This document shows positions 49,043 through 49,754 of a stretch of 49,754 nt of DNA, in pieces; positions within the stretch are counted from its first letter, which is position 1; each line of letters starts with the position of its first letter. The DNA is from an uncultured Ferrovum sp. (GTDB taxonomy: Bacteria > Pseudomonadota > Gammaproteobacteria > Burkholderiales > Ferrovaceae). Location: positions 1 to 49,754 of the forward strand of contig CAIVHB010000033.1 in assembly GCA_903905585.1 (NCBI GenBank), written 5' to 3'. The notes under the pieces are model-generated. The model was not told the DNA's origin and searched no databases. It saw nothing but the letters and a program-made list of their open reading frames with translations. A program made the position numbers and the translations under genes.

Positions 49043-49754
49043 ATGATGAAACACGAATTTGAAACCTCTTACCTGTTCGGCGCGAATGCGCCGTTCATTG
49101 AGGAACTGTACGACGCATACCTGCAAGATCCGCAAAGCGTTTCGGCTGAATGGAAGATCTGGTTTGACCAGTTAGGCGAAACGACTGGAACTTTGACGCG
49201 TGATATTTCACACCAGCCCACTATTCAGCATTTTGAAGCCTTAGCGAAACGTGGGCCCGCTCCCGTTGCGCAAGCAGATCCAGAGAAACATCGCAAGCAA
49301 ACTGCAGTCTTGCAGTTCATCAATGCACATCGTTTCTTAGGCAGTCGTGTTGCTGATCTTGATCCGCTTCATAGACGTGATGCCGGTCATGTGCCCGAAC
49401 TTGATCTTGCCTACTACGGGCTGTCTGAGGCGGATCTGGATAACGTCTATAACACAGGTTCTTTGGTCGGTCCTGATCGTGCGAGCTTGCGTGAGATTGT
49501 GCAAGCTGTGCGCTCTACCTACTGTGGTCACATTGGCATTGAGTACATGTATGTCACAGTGACGGAACAAAAACGTTGGATTCAACAACGTTTTGAAAGT
49601 CTGCACTCTAATCCTCAATGGGATACCAAGACGCGTCAATGGTTGCTTGAGCAAATCACGGCCGCTGAGACTTTAGAAAAATATCTACATACGCGTTATG
49701 TAGGCCAGAAGCGCTTCTCGTTGGAAGGCGGCGAGAGCATGATTCCTGTCATCA
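49043..49754 (+). CDS. sucA: 2-oxoglutarate dehydrogenase E1 component (partial, 5' end)
   Basis: The first 237 codons are present, up to the window edge. AGGAG lies 8 bases before ATG 49043; ATG 49046 is the second choice. The N-terminal SYLFGANAPFIEELYDAYL and DPQSVSAEWKIWF are the E1o N-terminal region that docks to E2, followed by LQFINAHRFLGSRVADLDPL, YMYVTVTEQKRWIQQR and YVGQKRFSLEGGESMIP, where the thiamine-diphosphate domain begins. It follows gltA by 57 bases. Confidence 0.96.
   Translation, partial: MMKHEFETSYLFGANAPFIEELYDAYLQDPQSVSAEWKIWFDQLGETTGTLTRDISHQPTIQHFEALAKRGPAPVAQADPEKHRKQTAVLQFINAHRFLGSRVADLDPLHRRDAGHVPELDLAYYGLSEADLDNVYNTGSLVGPDRASLREIVQAVRSTYCGHIGIEYMYVTVTEQKRWIQQRFESLHSNPQWDTKTRQWLLEQITAAETLEKYLHTRYVGQKRFSLEGGESMIPVI

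Noticed and set aside
49337..49654. 105-residue minus-strand frame opposite sucA
   Set aside because: Antisense of a conserved E1o segment; no independent support.

Overview
The window reads as a chromosome segment of a free-living betaproteobacterium of moderate GC. The core gene order gyrA-serC-pheA-hisC-tyrA-aroA-cmk-rpsA-ihfB-lapA-lapB-pyrF-ugd-rfaE1-rfaD-cysM is the kind seen in Burkholderiales and Nitrosomonadales. Heptose/LPS genes show a Gram-negative envelope. A rank below class cannot be fixed by reading alone. No rRNA, tRNA, CRISPR array, insertion sequence or phage gene was found, and no gap between genes exceeds 300 bases.

Region 1 (1-5703, minus strand) is one uninterrupted reading frame of 1901 codons that runs off the left edge. 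It encodes a giant, Cys-free, Ser/Thr/Gln-rich protein built almost entirely of 8-residue repeats, arranged in a longer period of about 57 residues. The repeats end in a short domain of the kind found in RTX-type secreted calcium-binding proteins. This is the most unusual object in the window.

Region 2 (5843-14015) is an accessory glycan locus of two divergent operons. The minus operon encodes a very AT-rich multispan membrane protein (GT-C-like), an NAD-dependent epimerase-like protein and a FAD-dependent oxidoreductase, and points towards the giant gene. The plus operon encodes a HAD-UbiA fusion, a DprE1-like oxidase, a DprE2-like reductase and a GtrA-like membrane protein. Together these are a full set for making and flipping polyprenyl-phospho-arabinose, the D-arabinofuranose donor known from mycobacteria.

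Region 3 (14062-20198, minus strand) holds glnE, a stand-alone cyclic-nucleotide-binding protein, gph, ubiG and an MtaD-like amidohydrolase. glnE appears to have its natural ATG separated from the rest of the gene by a one-base slip in an A5 run.

Region 4 (20396-38667, plus strand) is a dense run of housekeeping genes with many overlaps. It covers DNA gyrase A, serine and aromatic/histidine amino-acid synthesis (serC, pheA, hisC, tyrA, a class II-like aroA), cmk, ribosomal protein S1, IHF-beta, LapA/LapB, pyrF, UDP-glucose dehydrogenase, ADP-heptose synthesis, cysM and a PolB-type exonuclease.

Region 5 (38826-49754) is a TCA-cycle block: mdh, panD, acnB (convergent, sharing a bidirectional terminator with panD), a GntR regulator divergent from acnB, sdhCDAB, sdhE, gltA and the 5' part of sucA, which leaves the window. 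Together they cover malate oxidation, citrate formation, aconitase, succinate oxidation and the start of 2-oxoglutarate dehydrogenase, with the GntR protein placed as a likely local regulator.
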